A stretch of 64,000 nucleotides of DNA from Candidatus Phyllobacterium onerii (GCF_028331445.1 NZ_JAQMHX010000010.1:62001-126000), one strand, 5' to 3'. Shown: positions 16,575 through 25,462, numbered from the stretch's first letter. The notes: generated by a model not told the origin, from the sequence alone. Numbers and translations: made by a program.

Positions 16575-18332
16575 ATGGCCAATACAGCAGATATCCTGAT
16601 CGAAACGCTCCTGAAATGGGATGTCGAGGTCATGTTCGGATTGCCCGGTGACGGTATCAACGGAATAATGGAGTCGCTGCGAAAACGTCAGAAGGAGATT
16701 CGTTTCGTACAGGTCAGGCATGAGGCAACTGCCGCATTCATGGCTACAGCATACGGAAAGTGGACGGGGAAGCTCGGTGTATGCCTTGCTACCTCCGGCC
16801 CTGGCGGAACAAATCTACTGACCGGGCTCTACGACGCAAAACTCGACCAGGTTGCGGTTCTGGCGATCACGGGAATGCAGTTTCATGACCTGAACGAGAC
16901 ATTCACCCAGCAAGACGTCAATTTGATCAGGGTATTTGATGACGTATCGGTCTATAATGCGCAGGTTTCCGACGCGGCCCATGTTGAAAATGTAACGAGT
17001 CTTGCCTGCCGATCCGCGTACTCCAAAAGAGGTGTATCCCATATTTCCATCGCGAACGACGTGCAGGAGCAGAGCGCAGAGGAATCGGCACGCTCGAAAC
17101 GTAACAAGCCAGGCCATGTCTCGAATGACTGGTTCAGGTCCAATCCTGTGCCAACGGATGATGAAATTGCAAGTGCCAGCGCGATTTTGAATTCTAGTTC
17201 GAAGATTGCCATCCTCATCGGCAATGGTGCACGCGGCGCCGCCACAGAGGTAACGAAGATTGCGGAAAAGCTTGGTGCTCCAATCATCAAGGCATTGCTG
17301 GGGAAGGATGTCTTGCCTGACGATCATCCCTACACCACCGGAGGTATTGGGATACTGGGGACTGCGGCATCACAAGAGGTTATGGAATCCTGCGATGCCC
17401 TTTTGATAGTGGGGTCGAGCTTTCCTTATGTCGAGTACTACCCCAGGCCCGGACAAGCGCGCTGTCTTCAAATCGATGTTGATGGGCAACGGATTGGTCT
17501 TCGCTGTCCTGTCGAGGTGGGCTTGGTGGGTGATGCCGCTTCGACCATCCGGTTATTGTTGGAACATCTGAAAGACAGAATTGATATGAGGTTTCTTGAT
17601 GAGTCCAAGCGTAAAATGCACCGTTGGCGGCAAATGATAGCCGAACTCGAGGCTGATACGTCGCTGCCCATGAAACCTCAAACCGTCGTTGGGGCTCTGG
17701 GAAAAATGCTCCCTGAGGATGCCGTTGTGGTTGCCGATTCGGGACAAAACACGGAGTTGGCAGCTCGCCACGTGACGATAAGGGGCGGCCAACGCTTTTC
17801 GGTGTCGGGTTCCCTCGCTTCAATGGCTTGCGGTTTGCCCTATGCACTGGCGGCAGGCATTGCATTTCCCGGTCGTCCGGTTTTCGCCATTGTGGGAGAT
17901 GGCGGCCTGGCAATGCAATTAGGCGAATTTTCTACTGCCGTAAGTTTCGATATCCCATTGAAGGTTCTCGTCATCAAAAATGGTATGCTGAATCAAATCG
18001 CGTGGGAACAGATGATGTTCCTCGGAAATCCCCAGTTTGCCTGTGAACTGGCCGAAATCGACTTCGCCAAGGCTGCCGAAGCAATGGGGGGCAAAGGCTA
18101 TACGATCAAAGACCCGGCGAGGATTCAGGATATCTTATCAGACGCGATGTCTCATTCGCAGCCAACCATAATAGAGGCGGTCGTCGACAAATATGAACCC
18201 TTGATGCCCCCGAAGATGCCGAAGGATTATCGCAGAAACTTTGAAAAGGCGCTTGCTGACACGCCCGGAGCCGAGTGCATCAGAAGAAATATCTCACGAA
18301 AACCTGTTAAAGGCATGTACAATGGCGGCTAG
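16575..18332 (+). CDS. thiamine-diphosphate-dependent enzyme (pyruvate oxidase/acetolactate synthase-like)
   Basis: A 585-residue protein with the three-domain layout of the family. The N-terminal pyrimidine-binding domain has the catalytic Glu (RHEATAAFMATAYGK, near 50). The central domain runs about 195-330. The C-terminal pyrophosphate domain has the metal motif GDGGLAMQLGEF, then IKNGMLNQIAWEQ, near 435-470. It resembles PoxB-like pyruvate oxidases, which decarboxylate pyruvate to acetate and CO2 passing electrons to quinone. Carboligase or sulfoacetaldehyde-type activity cannot be excluded. It stands alone in a decayed region with different, lower-GC neighbours and no adjacent regulator. 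Confidence 0.85.
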   Translation: MANTADILIETLLKWDVEVMFGLPGDGINGIMESLRKRQKEIRFVQVRHEATAAFMATAYGKWTGKLGVCLATSGPGGTNLLTGLYDAKLDQVAVLAITGMQFHDLNETFTQQDVNLIRVFDDVSVYNAQVSDAAHVENVTSLACRSAYSKRGVSHISIANDVQEQSAEESARSKRNKPGHVSNDWFRSNPVPTDDEIASASAILNSSSKIAILIGNGARGAATEVTKIAEKLGAPIIKALLGKDVLPDDHPYTTGGIGILGTAASQEVMESCDALLIVGSSFPYVEYYPRPGQARCLQIDVDGQRIGLRCPVEVGLVGDAASTIRLLLEHLKDRIDMRFLDESKRKMHRWRQMIAELEADTSLPMKPQTVVGALGKMLPEDAVVVADSGQNTELAARHVTIRGGQRFSVSGSLASMACGLPYALAAGIAFPGRPVFAIVGDGGLAMQLGEFSTAVSFDIPLKVLVIKNGMLNQIAWEQMMFLGNPQFACELAEIDFAKAAEAMGGKGYTIKDPARIQDILSDAMSHSQPTIIEAVVDKYEPLMPPKMPKDYRRNFEKALADTPGAECIRRNISRKPVKGMYNGG

Positions 18333-18662
18333 TAGCCGGTTGTTCGCCTATATTGGCGAGTTTTTCAAACGCCGCTGTTTAAGTGACGAAGAGCGCAGCT
18401 TTCTTGAGGCGGTGCAGCCGAACGCGAAAAATCCTTTGCGACTACCGAGAAATCACTTGCACTGCCCGCTGTATCGAAGATGTTATCTGTAGGCACCTTG
18501 TGAGGCCTAGGTGACAATGAGTAATGCCCTTGGGCGGCAGTTATGCTGGCACTAGAAGACCATGTTAAAGCGCCAGATCCTAACCGTCATCGACCGCAAA
18601 GAATTGGTTATCCGTTGCCAACGGTATGGATTGGCCGAATGGATTGAAGGACGTTCGGCAAG
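18333..18662. other. intergenic stretch, no recognisable gene
   Basis: About 330 bp between the thiamine-diphosphate enzyme and the DUF4142 remnant. Short plus-strand frames (for example 18241-18492) overlap the end of the enzyme gene out of frame and show no family features. Confidence 0.5.
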
Positions 18663-18923
18663 TTATATGTCGAACCCTTCCGCCATTTGCAGATGATGCT
18701 CCAGGGCTGGCCGCGTTTTCGCCGCCCAAGCCTTTAACTCAGCGTTTTCGCCTTTGTCGCCATAGCGTTTGAACAGATCGACAGCGTCCTTGTGAGCTGA
18801 GACTTGGTCCGAATGATACTGTTCGGTGAAATCGGTGCCTTGCAGGCCGTTCAGCTTGTTAAGCATTTCCTTTTGCGCGTCCGACATCGACGTCGGCGGC
18901 ATCACCTTGACTTGCCCGCTCAA
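18663..18923 (-). pseudogene. DUF4142-domain protein, C-terminal part
   Basis: About 86 codons reading MSDAQKEMLNKLNGLQGTDF, then EQYHSDQVSAHKDAVDLF and ending HLQMAEGFDI. This is the C-terminal half of a DUF4142 four-helix protein (ferritin-like, usually exported, stress-related). The normal length is about 160-200 residues with a signal peptide. The N-terminal half and signal are absent, and the upstream sequence is unrelated, so it is a truncated remnant. Confidence 0.6.
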
Positions 18924-19062
18924 TGAGTTGCTGAGGCGTTGCTGATTAAAGAGAAATCTGCTGGCCTGTCACACCGGTAGTCCTAGCGGTACCATCAAAA
19001 TGCAAAGAGGCTCCTGCTGCGGATTGATCAGTTCATTCCATAGTCCTTCGAGTTCCAGTCCG

Positions 19063-19179
19063 TCAAATGCTCGCTAGGACTTTTGCGATAAGCACCGCTA
19101 TCGCCACGCCGCCAATGAAAATACAAACTTTCATCCAGGCTGGCGTTTTGTACTTAAGCCGTTCTAATTCGCTATTCAT
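19063..19179 (-). CDS. 38-residue small membrane protein
   Basis: ATG 19179 to TGA 19063, preceded by a GGAAGG site about 9 bp upstream. The product starts with a charged segment (MNSELERLKYKTPAWMK), followed by one hydrophobic helix (VCIFIGGVAIAVLIAKVLAS). Such one-helix proteins of 30-50 residues are common and often membrane-stress related. The charged-then-hydrophobic layout and ribosome binding site support it, but the gene is short enough to be chance. Confidence 0.4.
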   Translation of the reverse strand: MNSELERLKYKTPAWMKVCIFIGGVAIAVLIAKVLASI

Positions 19180-19393
19180 GGCAGCGCCTTCCATTTGCCG
19201 ACTTTACATCAGGGCGGTGCCTGAGGATCCGGTCACCGCCCCGTTTTCGGAGCAACCCTATTTGCTTAAAATTGTTCCTGGAAAAATGGCCATTACCCGC
19301 GCGGCGGCAGGCATTTTGCAATGTGCCGGGAACTTTCAAAGATCGCAGCAGTTCGCAAGTCCACGGGGAAAAACACAATCCTTGGAGGAAACA

Positions 19394-19735
19394 ATGTTAG
19401 TGAAGTCTCTCGCAGTTGCATTTATCTCGTTGGCGCTGGTTGGCGGGGCGGTCGCACAAACATCAGGCGACGGTTCAAACAGCTCTGGTGCGAGCAACGG
19501 CACCGGAAACAACAACAATAATGGCGGCACCAATACCAGTAATGGTACTGGATCGATCTCAAACGATGGAACTGCCAAATCGGGTACTAATAACTCAAGC
19601 AGCAATAACACCGGAACCAACGCACAGGGCAAGACAACCACCGGCGGATCAACGGATTGCCCTGACTCGTCCGGCTCGACGAGTGGCAATACCACGTCAA
19701 CTTCGGGCACGCAGCCCAAAGACTGCCCAAAGTAA
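19394..19735 (+). CDS. secreted Asn/Ser/Gly/Thr-rich low-complexity protein
   Basis: A 113-residue protein; ATG 19394 has GGAGG 5 bp upstream. Residues 1-22 are a Sec signal peptide (MLVKSLAVAFISLALVGGAV, cleavage after AVA or AQT). The rest is almost wholly Asn, Gly, Ser and Thr, with runs of Asn, and two cysteines near the end (TDCPDS and PKDCPK) that could form a disulphide. I recognise no family; low-complexity exported proteins of this kind occur in rhizobia without known role. An inverted-repeat terminator follows directly. The cysteine pair and intact signals argue that it is a real gene. Confidence 0.6.
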   Translation: MLVKSLAVAFISLALVGGAVAQTSGDGSNSSGASNGTGNNNNNGGTNTSNGTGSISNDGTAKSGTNNSSSNNTGTNAQGKTTTGGSTDCPDSSGSTSGNTTSTSGTQPKDCPK

Positions 19736-19746
19736 TAATCAGACTT

Positions 19747-19773
19747 TAGAAGGCGGGCGCGTTCCGCCTTCTA
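19747..19773 (+). terminator. hairpin terminator after Asn-rich gene
   Basis: TAGAAGGCGG and CCGCCTTCTA form a perfect 10-bp stem with a 7-base loop, 11 bp after the stop codon. The U-tract is weak (TGTT), so termination may be partial. Confidence 0.6.
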
Positions 19774-20527
19774 TGTTCGCTCGGATGCTCGCGAGATCCT
19801 TGTCCTGTGCGATAAGAACCGCAACACCAACTGAGATCGGAGAAGGGAGGCCTCGGAGGGATTTTTGGCCTTGTAGTAGTGGAAAATGCGCAGCGCGAAC
19901 GCCGGAGGCTCCACAAGATGATCTGGCAAGGCAAACCGGCGATGATCCAGGCATAGGCTTTGTTGATCGTTGCGAGATCAATCGAGTCGCGTTCCTGTGC
20001 TATCGGTACGGCAGAGAATATCCTGCAACCGGTCAATAATGTGCTGTTCGACCTTTGGCCATGCGCCGAGGGCACCGAGAGTAAGCTTTAATGCCAGCGA
20101 CAATGCCAAGCAAAACTGGATACCGCGATACCATTCTCTTCGACGACGATTCCATCTTTGTCGACGGTTTTGTCCCCTGAGCCAGAATCTCGTTCCTCGT
20201 CCTCTCCAAAAGCCTGTACCAGCTCATCCGTCGCGCGCTCCAGGGAAATTGATCCAAGGCCGATCTGATGATTAGCTCTCTTAAAAGGTATGGGCCTCAG
20301 TCTGCGCGCTCCGGTGGTCAGCATCTTTGATGCTTTTAATAACGAGCCATCACCTCGGACTCAACAGCAGATAGGGTCGGGACATCGCGCCGGGAGGTGT
20401 TACCCACTTCGGCGTCAGCTCCACCATCGCTCTTTACGTCACGACTGTGACAACCGCCGGCGCACCAGTGCGATCTCGACTTTAAGCTGAGGACAGGTAT
20501 TCTTGTGAGAAGTCGAGGACTTAGAAA
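19774..20527. other. intergenic stretch, no recognisable gene
   Basis: About 750 bp. Several frames of 60-200 codons are open on both strands, but none has conserved motifs, a ribosome binding site or steady codon use. Probably decayed sequence. Confidence 0.45.
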
Positions 20528-21334
20528 ATGCCTTTTTTTATTTGCACCGCCTGCGGCCTGCAGTTCGGCAAGACTTCAACACCGCCACAAATATGCCCTG
20601 TCTGCGAGGACGAGCGGCAGTTCGTTCCACAATCTGGGCAAGCGTGGACAGACATGGCGGCAATCAGCCGGTCGCACAGCATCGCTTGGAATGAAGAGGC
20701 TGAAGAGATACACAGCCTGCGCATCTCGCCAGACTTCGCGATTGGCCAGCGGGCCTTGCTGATCGAAGGCCCGGATGGCAACATTCTTTGGGATTGCCTC
20801 AGCCTCGTTGATGAGGCCAGCACAGCCCGCATTGCCGCTTTAGGCGGTCTTATGGCGATTGTCATTTCACACCCGCACTTTTATTCCTCAATGAATGAGT
20901 GGAGCAGCGCCTGTGGCAATGTGCCGATCTATGTGCACGCCGATGACGGCGAATGGGTGCAGAGATCCAGTTCTTCGTTGCGCCTATGGTCGGGTGAAAG
21001 CCTGCAACTAGGTCGGGCAACCGTAATCCGGTGCGGTGGCCATTTCGCCGGCAGCTCTGTGCTTTACTGTCCCTGGCTGGAAGGTGGCCGAGGCGCTCTT
21101 TTCGTGGGCGACACGATGCAAGTTACTCTCGACCGTCGGTATGTAAGTTTCATGCGAAGCTATCCAAACCTGATCCCACTCAATGCCAGAGCCGTGAAGC
21201 GGATTTCCAATGCCGTGCGGCCCTTTGAATTCGAAGCTATCTATGGCGGGTTTACCGGCAGAACGATCAAAACGAACGGCTCACGCGTCGTTGCCAGATC
21301 AGTCGAAAGATATTTGAGGGCCATCAAAAGCTAG
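20528..21334 (+). CDS. MBL-fold metallohydrolase with N-terminal zinc ribbon
   Basis: A 268-residue protein. Residues 1-30 hold two Cys pairs (CTAC and CPVC) as in rubredoxin-like zinc ribbons. From about 60 it has a metallo-beta-lactamase fold with SHPHFYSSM where HxHxDH is expected, GGHFAGSSV supplying the third histidine, GDTMQ with the bridging Asp, and a C-terminal FEAIYGGF region. The Asp-His half of the first motif is replaced (Phe-Tyr-Ser-Ser), so metal binding is altered or limited to one metal. Substrate unknown. It stands alone, convergent with the LysR gene. Confidence 0.75.
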   Translation: MPFFICTACGLQFGKTSTPPQICPVCEDERQFVPQSGQAWTDMAAISRSHSIAWNEEAEEIHSLRISPDFAIGQRALLIEGPDGNILWDCLSLVDEASTARIAALGGLMAIVISHPHFYSSMNEWSSACGNVPIYVHADDGEWVQRSSSSLRLWSGESLQLGRATVIRCGGHFAGSSVLYCPWLEGGRGALFVGDTMQVTLDRRYVSFMRSYPNLIPLNARAVKRISNAVRPFEFEAIYGGFTGRTIKTNGSRVVARSVERYLRAIKS

Positions 21335-21644
21335 CGAAGGTTCGCGAATTGCTCCCAAACAACCCGGTTTTCTTTTAGGTTAATTGTGAGCTGCCGATAT
21401 CAGTGGGTCGCGCGTTCTCAACGATTGAGATGTGTCGAATGCTGACTGTGCGCCGCTAAATTACCACAGAAGAAAGTGTACATCGGTGTGCTTCACTGCG
21501 AAGGTCTGCAGAACCCTTATGGCCCTCTCCCTGACGGATAATGCTAATCTTCCAACTCCCAAGCGTCGCAGCCCAGCAAGATCCAAGCTGGAAAACGCTT
21601 GGATCGCACGCGTGCCTGCAGTTGTCCTCAAATTGCATCTCAAC
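21335..21644. other. convergent intergenic region, nothing recognised
   Basis: About 310 bp between the convergent MBL-fold and LysR genes. No gene and no convincing terminator hairpin seen. Confidence 0.5.
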
Positions 21645-22541
21645 CTAGGTCGAATTTGAGGCATGCGCTGCAATGTACTGCCAAAGCCGGCTAGCCACCG
21701 GCCCGTGCGGGCGATCACACCTTCTGGCAACGACGATCTCATTTGTTATTCCAGGAAAGTGGTTGCCTTTGATCGATATCAGTCTTCCTTCGCGAAGGTC
21801 CTCTTGGATCATAAAGGCGGGCAGATGACCCCATGCCATTCCGCGCAAGATCACTTCCCGCTTCATGACGTGATCAGCAACTGTGCAACTTGGTGCGCCT
21901 TCTACAAGATAATAGCTCGTTTTCGGTATTGCCCGGGCGGTGTCGCGAATGATGCATTGGGTAAGTCCACGCATCTGCTCCGAAGATAGGGAATTTGTCA
22001 CAGCGAAGGGAAGAAATCCGGCGGCGACCACAGGCAGGAAGTTCACCGTGCCAAGGTCGACCCACTCGATCCTGGTGTCAGTTTTGTCAACCCAGTTTAG
22101 GATGAGATCAGCCTCCTCGTTCAGAAGTCTTTCCTGCGGTCCTCCGATTGTTTCAAAATGGAGATCCAACCGCGTCTTTGGATGTTGCGCAAAAAAACCG
22201 CTCAGCAAAGCAAGGCCTTGATGCAGCGGAAAAGCGTCTCCCAGCACGACACTGAGGTGTGTTTCCTCGCCAGTCGCAAGCTGGAGCGCATGAAGCCTCA
22301 GCGCTTCAGTCTCCGATAGAAGTGACTCGGCCTTTTGATAAAATGAACGCCCGGCCTCCGTCAGTGTCACGCGATAGCCGCTCCGATCAAGCAGCGCCAC
22401 GCCGATGTTGTCCTCAAGCTTGGATATTGCCGCGAAAACCGCCGCGTGTGACTTGTTTAAAAGTGCCGCGCCGGCCTGAAAGCCACCCTGACGCACGACG
22501 GCGGCGAAACACTGAACCTCTTGTAGCGTGAACATGTTCAT
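21645..22541 (-). CDS. LysR family transcriptional regulator
   Basis: A 298-residue protein of normal LysR length. The winged helix-turn-helix lies at about 4-62 (LQEVQCFAAVVRQGGFQAGA, KLEDNIGVALLDRSGYRVTL), followed by the periplasmic-binding-like effector domain from about 90. It is divergent from the alpha/beta hydrolase gene. The 116-bp gap holds a 26-bp dyad with perfect 9-bp arms that could be its recognition site. It probably activates the hydrolase-azoreductase pair in response to an aromatic or quinone-type inducer. Confidence 0.88.
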   Translation of the reverse strand: MNMFTLQEVQCFAAVVRQGGFQAGAALLNKSHAAVFAAISKLEDNIGVALLDRSGYRVTLTEAGRSFYQKAESLLSETEALRLHALQLATGEETHLSVVLGDAFPLHQGLALLSGFFAQHPKTRLDLHFETIGGPQERLLNEEADLILNWVDKTDTRIEWVDLGTVNFLPVVAAGFLPFAVTNSLSSEQMRGLTQCIIRDTARAIPKTSYYLVEGAPSCTVADHVMKREVILRGMAWGHLPAFMIQEDLREGRLISIKGNHFPGITNEIVVARRCDRPHGPVASRLWQYIAAHASNST

Positions 22542-22585
22542 TGTTGATTGTCATTACAAAGTTTTGCAGATCTTTGCAATTTTTA

Positions 22586-22611
22586 TTGAACATAGCATAC
22601 CGTATGTTCAA
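22586..22611. promoter_or_regulatory. candidate LysR binding dyad
   Basis: TTGAACATA and TATGTTCAA, perfect 9-bp arms with an 8-bp spacer, lie between the divergent LysR and hydrolase genes. The position and size suit a LysR recognition site, and the sequence is AT-rich at its edges. Confidence 0.5.
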
Positions 22612-22657
22612 AGCAGTTCGCCAAGCAACGCGGCGGAAGTTAAAGGTGGAGAGCATT

Positions 22658-23491
22658 ATGAACAATGCTGCCGGTCAGTTGGCCGCACACAAACAGCAGA
22701 CCGCCTCGTTTTTTGCCACAGGCGACGGGGTCCGCACATCCTATAGGGTTGACGGCGAGCCCACCCTACCATCACTCGTTCTGGCGAATTCTATCGGAAC
22801 CACACTCCATATGTGGGACGGCCAGATCGAAAAACTCGAGAGGCACTTTCGTGTCGTTCGATACGATTTTCGTGGCCACGGTAGCTCTGACGTCCCCGCT
22901 GGCGCCTACTCAGATGCCCGTCTAGGCCGCGACGTCATTGAGTTAATGGACCACCTCGGTATCGAGCGGACGCATTTCCTTGGCTTATCGCTTGGTGGTT
23001 ATGTTGGCCAGTGGCTCGCCATTCATGCGCCGGACCGCATTGATCGGCTCATACTTTCCAACACGTCTGCTCATCTTGGACCAGCCGAATATTGGGATGA
23101 CGCAATCCGAGCGATTCTCACAGCAGAAGACATGAAGCAAACTGCTGAGAATTTTCTCCGCAATTGGTTTCCTGATGGCATGTTTAAGACCGATCTTCCT
23201 ACAATTCGGACGTTCCGGGAGATGCTCTTGAAGACTTCCCGGCAAGGCATCGCCGGCAATTGGGCAGCTGTCAGAGATAGCGATATGCGACGAACCATCG
23301 CGCTGATCAATGCCCCTACTTTGGCAATCGCCGGGGAATTCGACACCATAACCACGAGAAAGATGGGCGAAGATATCGCTCGGTCGATCCCTGGGGCGCG
23401 GTTGAAGATCCTGCCTGCAGTACATCAGCCCAATATCGAGCTTCCGGCAGAGTTCCTCAGGGAAGTGCTCGACTTTCTTTTGAAAACTTGA
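22658..23491 (+). CDS. alpha/beta hydrolase, 3-oxoadipate enol-lactonase-like
   Basis: A 277-residue hydrolase; ATG 22658 follows GGTGGAGAG. Starts further upstream would cross the LysR dyad. The nucleophile elbow is LGLSLGGYVGQWLA (Ser near residue 115), the oxyanion region HMWDGQIEKLERHFRVVRYD, and the catalytic His lies in LPAVHQPNIELPAEF near the end. The closest known type is the PcaD enol-lactonase group, where the water-filled lid is small. Role here unknown; esterase or lactonase activity is expected. It is followed after 174 bp by the azoreductase. Confidence 0.85.
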   Translation: MNNAAGQLAAHKQQTASFFATGDGVRTSYRVDGEPTLPSLVLANSIGTTLHMWDGQIEKLERHFRVVRYDFRGHGSSDVPAGAYSDARLGRDVIELMDHLGIERTHFLGLSLGGYVGQWLAIHAPDRIDRLILSNTSAHLGPAEYWDDAIRAILTAEDMKQTAENFLRNWFPDGMFKTDLPTIRTFREMLLKTSRQGIAGNWAAVRDSDMRRTIALINAPTLAIAGEFDTITTRKMGEDIARSIPGARLKILPAVHQPNIELPAEFLREVLDFLLKT

Positions 23492-23665
23492 CCCGAGCCA
23501 CCGGAAACCGTGAGCACTTCTCTTGGCGGCGTAGCCAAACAAAGGGCTGCGTAAGATCTCGGGCCCCACGAGCATTTCGAGAAGAGACCTCCGACATCTG
23601 GCCAAGCCGAATCCGCAAAAACCCTTGCGCGACACAGGACGCGCTGACATCACTGGAGAAGCCAA

Positions 23666-24337
23666 ATGACGACTTTACTCCACATCAACGCGAGCGCCCG
23701 CACCAGCCGATCGCTAACCCGGCACTTGTCGCAGGCCTTCGTTGACACTTGGCTCTTGTTTCGGCCAAGCGACGAAGTCATCGATCGTGACGTTGGACGC
23801 TTTCCACCCCCTCCCATTTCGGAAAATTGGATTAGCGCAGCATTCACCAAGCCAGAAATGCGCACGCCAGAACAAAATCAGATTCTTGCGCTATCAGATG
23901 CCCTTGTGAGTGAACTGACAAGGGCGGACATAATCGTCTTTGCAACGCCGATGTACAACTACGGGATGCCATCGGCCTTGAAAGCTTGGGTCGATCAGGT
24001 AATTCGTATCGATAAGACTTTCACCTTTGATCTCGCGCGTGGTGATTTTCCGCTAGAACCGATCCTCACTGGAAAGACGCTGGTGCTGCTCTCGGCGAGT
24101 GGCGAATTCGGTTTCGAGCCAGGCGGCATTCGGGAGCACATGAACCATCTCGACTCCCATATCCGGGCAATTAAGCATTATCTCGGAGCAGTCGAACTGC
24201 ACCATGTTGCTATTGAATATCAAGAGTTTGGCGGCGAACTCCATACCGACTCGATTAAAACAGCCCACAAGGCAGCAACACTCCTTGCCAGAAAGCTGGC
24301 CGAAGCCGCCAGGTCGTTCCAGAGGCGCTCCGGGTGA
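23666..24337 (+). CDS. FMN-dependent NADH-azoreductase (AzoR-like flavodoxin-fold)
   Basis: A 223-residue flavodoxin-fold oxidoreductase. The FMN phosphate loop is INASARTSRSLTRHL at residues about 7-21, the isoalloxazine contact ATPMYNYGMPSALKAW near 100, and a conserved SASGEFGFEPGG segment near 145. AzoR-type enzymes reduce quinones and azo dyes with NADH in the cytoplasm and protect against quinone stress. The C-terminus is slightly longer than usual. It is likely co-regulated with the hydrolase by LysR. Confidence 0.85.
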   Translation: MTTLLHINASARTSRSLTRHLSQAFVDTWLLFRPSDEVIDRDVGRFPPPPISENWISAAFTKPEMRTPEQNQILALSDALVSELTRADIIVFATPMYNYGMPSALKAWVDQVIRIDKTFTFDLARGDFPLEPILTGKTLVLLSASGEFGFEPGGIREHMNHLDSHIRAIKHYLGAVELHHVAIEYQEFGGELHTDSIKTAHKAATLLARKLAEAARSFQRRSG

Positions 24338-24401
24338 GAGCAGCCGATCGTGTGAACGGGTGAGTTGGTTTGATTCCGCACCACGCAGGTAATAGGCTGT
24401 T

Positions 24402-24429
24402 TCATCCGCCGTCTTAAGCCGGCGGATGA
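24402..24429. terminator. bidirectional hairpin between convergent genes
   Basis: TCATCCGCCG and CGGCGGATGA form a perfect 10-bp stem with an 8-base loop, 64 bp after the azoreductase stop and 20 bp before the stop of the convergent AhpD-like gene. Probably ends both transcripts. Confidence 0.6.
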
Positions 24430-24448
24430 CATGAACTGATCAATACCC

Positions 24449-24910
24449 TCATGCTGCCTGAGCTGGCTCATCGATCGGATGCTGGGATCGGAAACCCACA
24501 CAGAGGCGGTTCCAGATATTGATGACTCCAATTGCGACGGTGAGCTTGGTCATCTCTTCTTCGCTGAAGTGCGCCTTTAGAGCTTGAAATGCATCGTCGG
24601 GCGCGCCGGTTTGGGCGAGGTTGGTCACCGCGTCGACCCAGGCAAGCAGAGCGCGTTCCTTATCGTCATAAATCGGCGATTCCTGCCATGCGGATATCAG
24701 GTTGATCCACTGTTGCGGCAGCCCGCCGCTGAGAGCTTCCTTACTGTGCATATCGACGCAATAGGAGCAGCCGTTGATAATGGACGCGCGAAGCTTGATG
24801 AGATGGATATGGCGCTTTTCAATACCCGAATTCCGGACATAGTTCTCAAGTGCGGCCACAGCCTGGTAGGCGTCGGGAGCGGCTGTATAGAAATTTAATC
24901 TCTGTCGCAT
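24449..24910 (-). CDS. AhpD/carboxymuconolactone decarboxylase family protein
   Basis: A 153-residue all-helical protein with the family's redox motif CSYC followed by the conserved His (INGCSYCVDMHSKEALS, near 48-65). This peroxidase-like core, not a true decarboxylase, typifies small CMD proteins that reduce peroxides or act as antioxidant partners. The gene follows Rrf2 by 28 bp on the same strand, so it is almost certainly co-transcribed with and controlled by that regulator. An Rrf2-AhpD pairing fits a redox or nitrosative stress response. Confidence 0.85.
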   Translation of the reverse strand: MRQRLNFYTAAPDAYQAVAALENYVRNSGIEKRHIHLIKLRASIINGCSYCVDMHSKEALSGGLPQQWINLISAWQESPIYDDKERALLAWVDAVTNLAQTGAPDDAFQALKAHFSEEEMTKLTVAIGVINIWNRLCVGFRSQHPIDEPAQAA

Positions 24911-24938
24911 GTTCAGCCCTTTCTATTTCCATGGAGGG

Positions 24939-25442
24939 TCAGGTGGGTTTACGTTCGTTGATCTCGAGGAAGGCGCAACTGCGGGCGGCGATTGCGCCGC
25001 TCGTGTCGGCCTCCTGGAGGCCATTAATAATCGCGGCGATCGAAACGCGCGCGAGTTCGGCGCGGTAGGCGCGCTCAGCCTTCAGCATCGCTACCGCGAT
25101 GCCGCAGGGTTTCGTGGGATTTCCCGGTAACGGGTTGGGGCCGCGTTGGCGAATTTCATTGCAGCGAAAGGCAGTTTCGCGGCCCTCGACGGCAAGCACG
25201 ATGTCCAGAAGCGAAATATCTGCTGTTGACTTTCCAAGGCGATACCCGCCCTTCGGACCAGGCATGGTTTCGACGATGCCGGCACTCGAGAGAGCCTGGA
25301 GATGCTTAAGCAAATAGCTGGGCGACACACCGTGGAATTGAGCGAGAGCTGCGGCCGAAAGCATGCCCCTTGGCGTCAAATGCGCCAACATCGTCACGCT
25401 GTGGATTGCCTGTTCCACTCCGTCACTGAGTTTCATCGACAT
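24939..25442 (-). CDS. Rrf2 family transcriptional regulator
   Basis: A 167-residue protein. The winged HTH lies at residues about 10-60 (MLSAAALAQFHGVSPSYLLK, then SAGIVETMPGPKGGYRLGKS). In Fe-S-sensing Rrf2 proteins three cysteines lie near 90-110; here only one (KPCGIAVAML) is near that position, with another near the C-terminus (ARSCAFLEI), so an Fe-S cluster of the IscR kind is unlikely. It heads a two-gene operon with the AhpD-like gene and has an AT-rich imperfect dyad just upstream. Confidence 0.85.
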   Translation of the reverse strand: MSMKLSDGVEQAIHSVTMLAHLTPRGMLSAAALAQFHGVSPSYLLKHLQALSSAGIVETMPGPKGGYRLGKSTADISLLDIVLAVEGRETAFRCNEIRQRGPNPLPGNPTKPCGIAVAMLKAERAYRAELARVSIAAIINGLQEADTSGAIAARSCAFLEINERKPT

Positions 25443-25462
25443 CGCTCCTTAGTCGTAGATAT

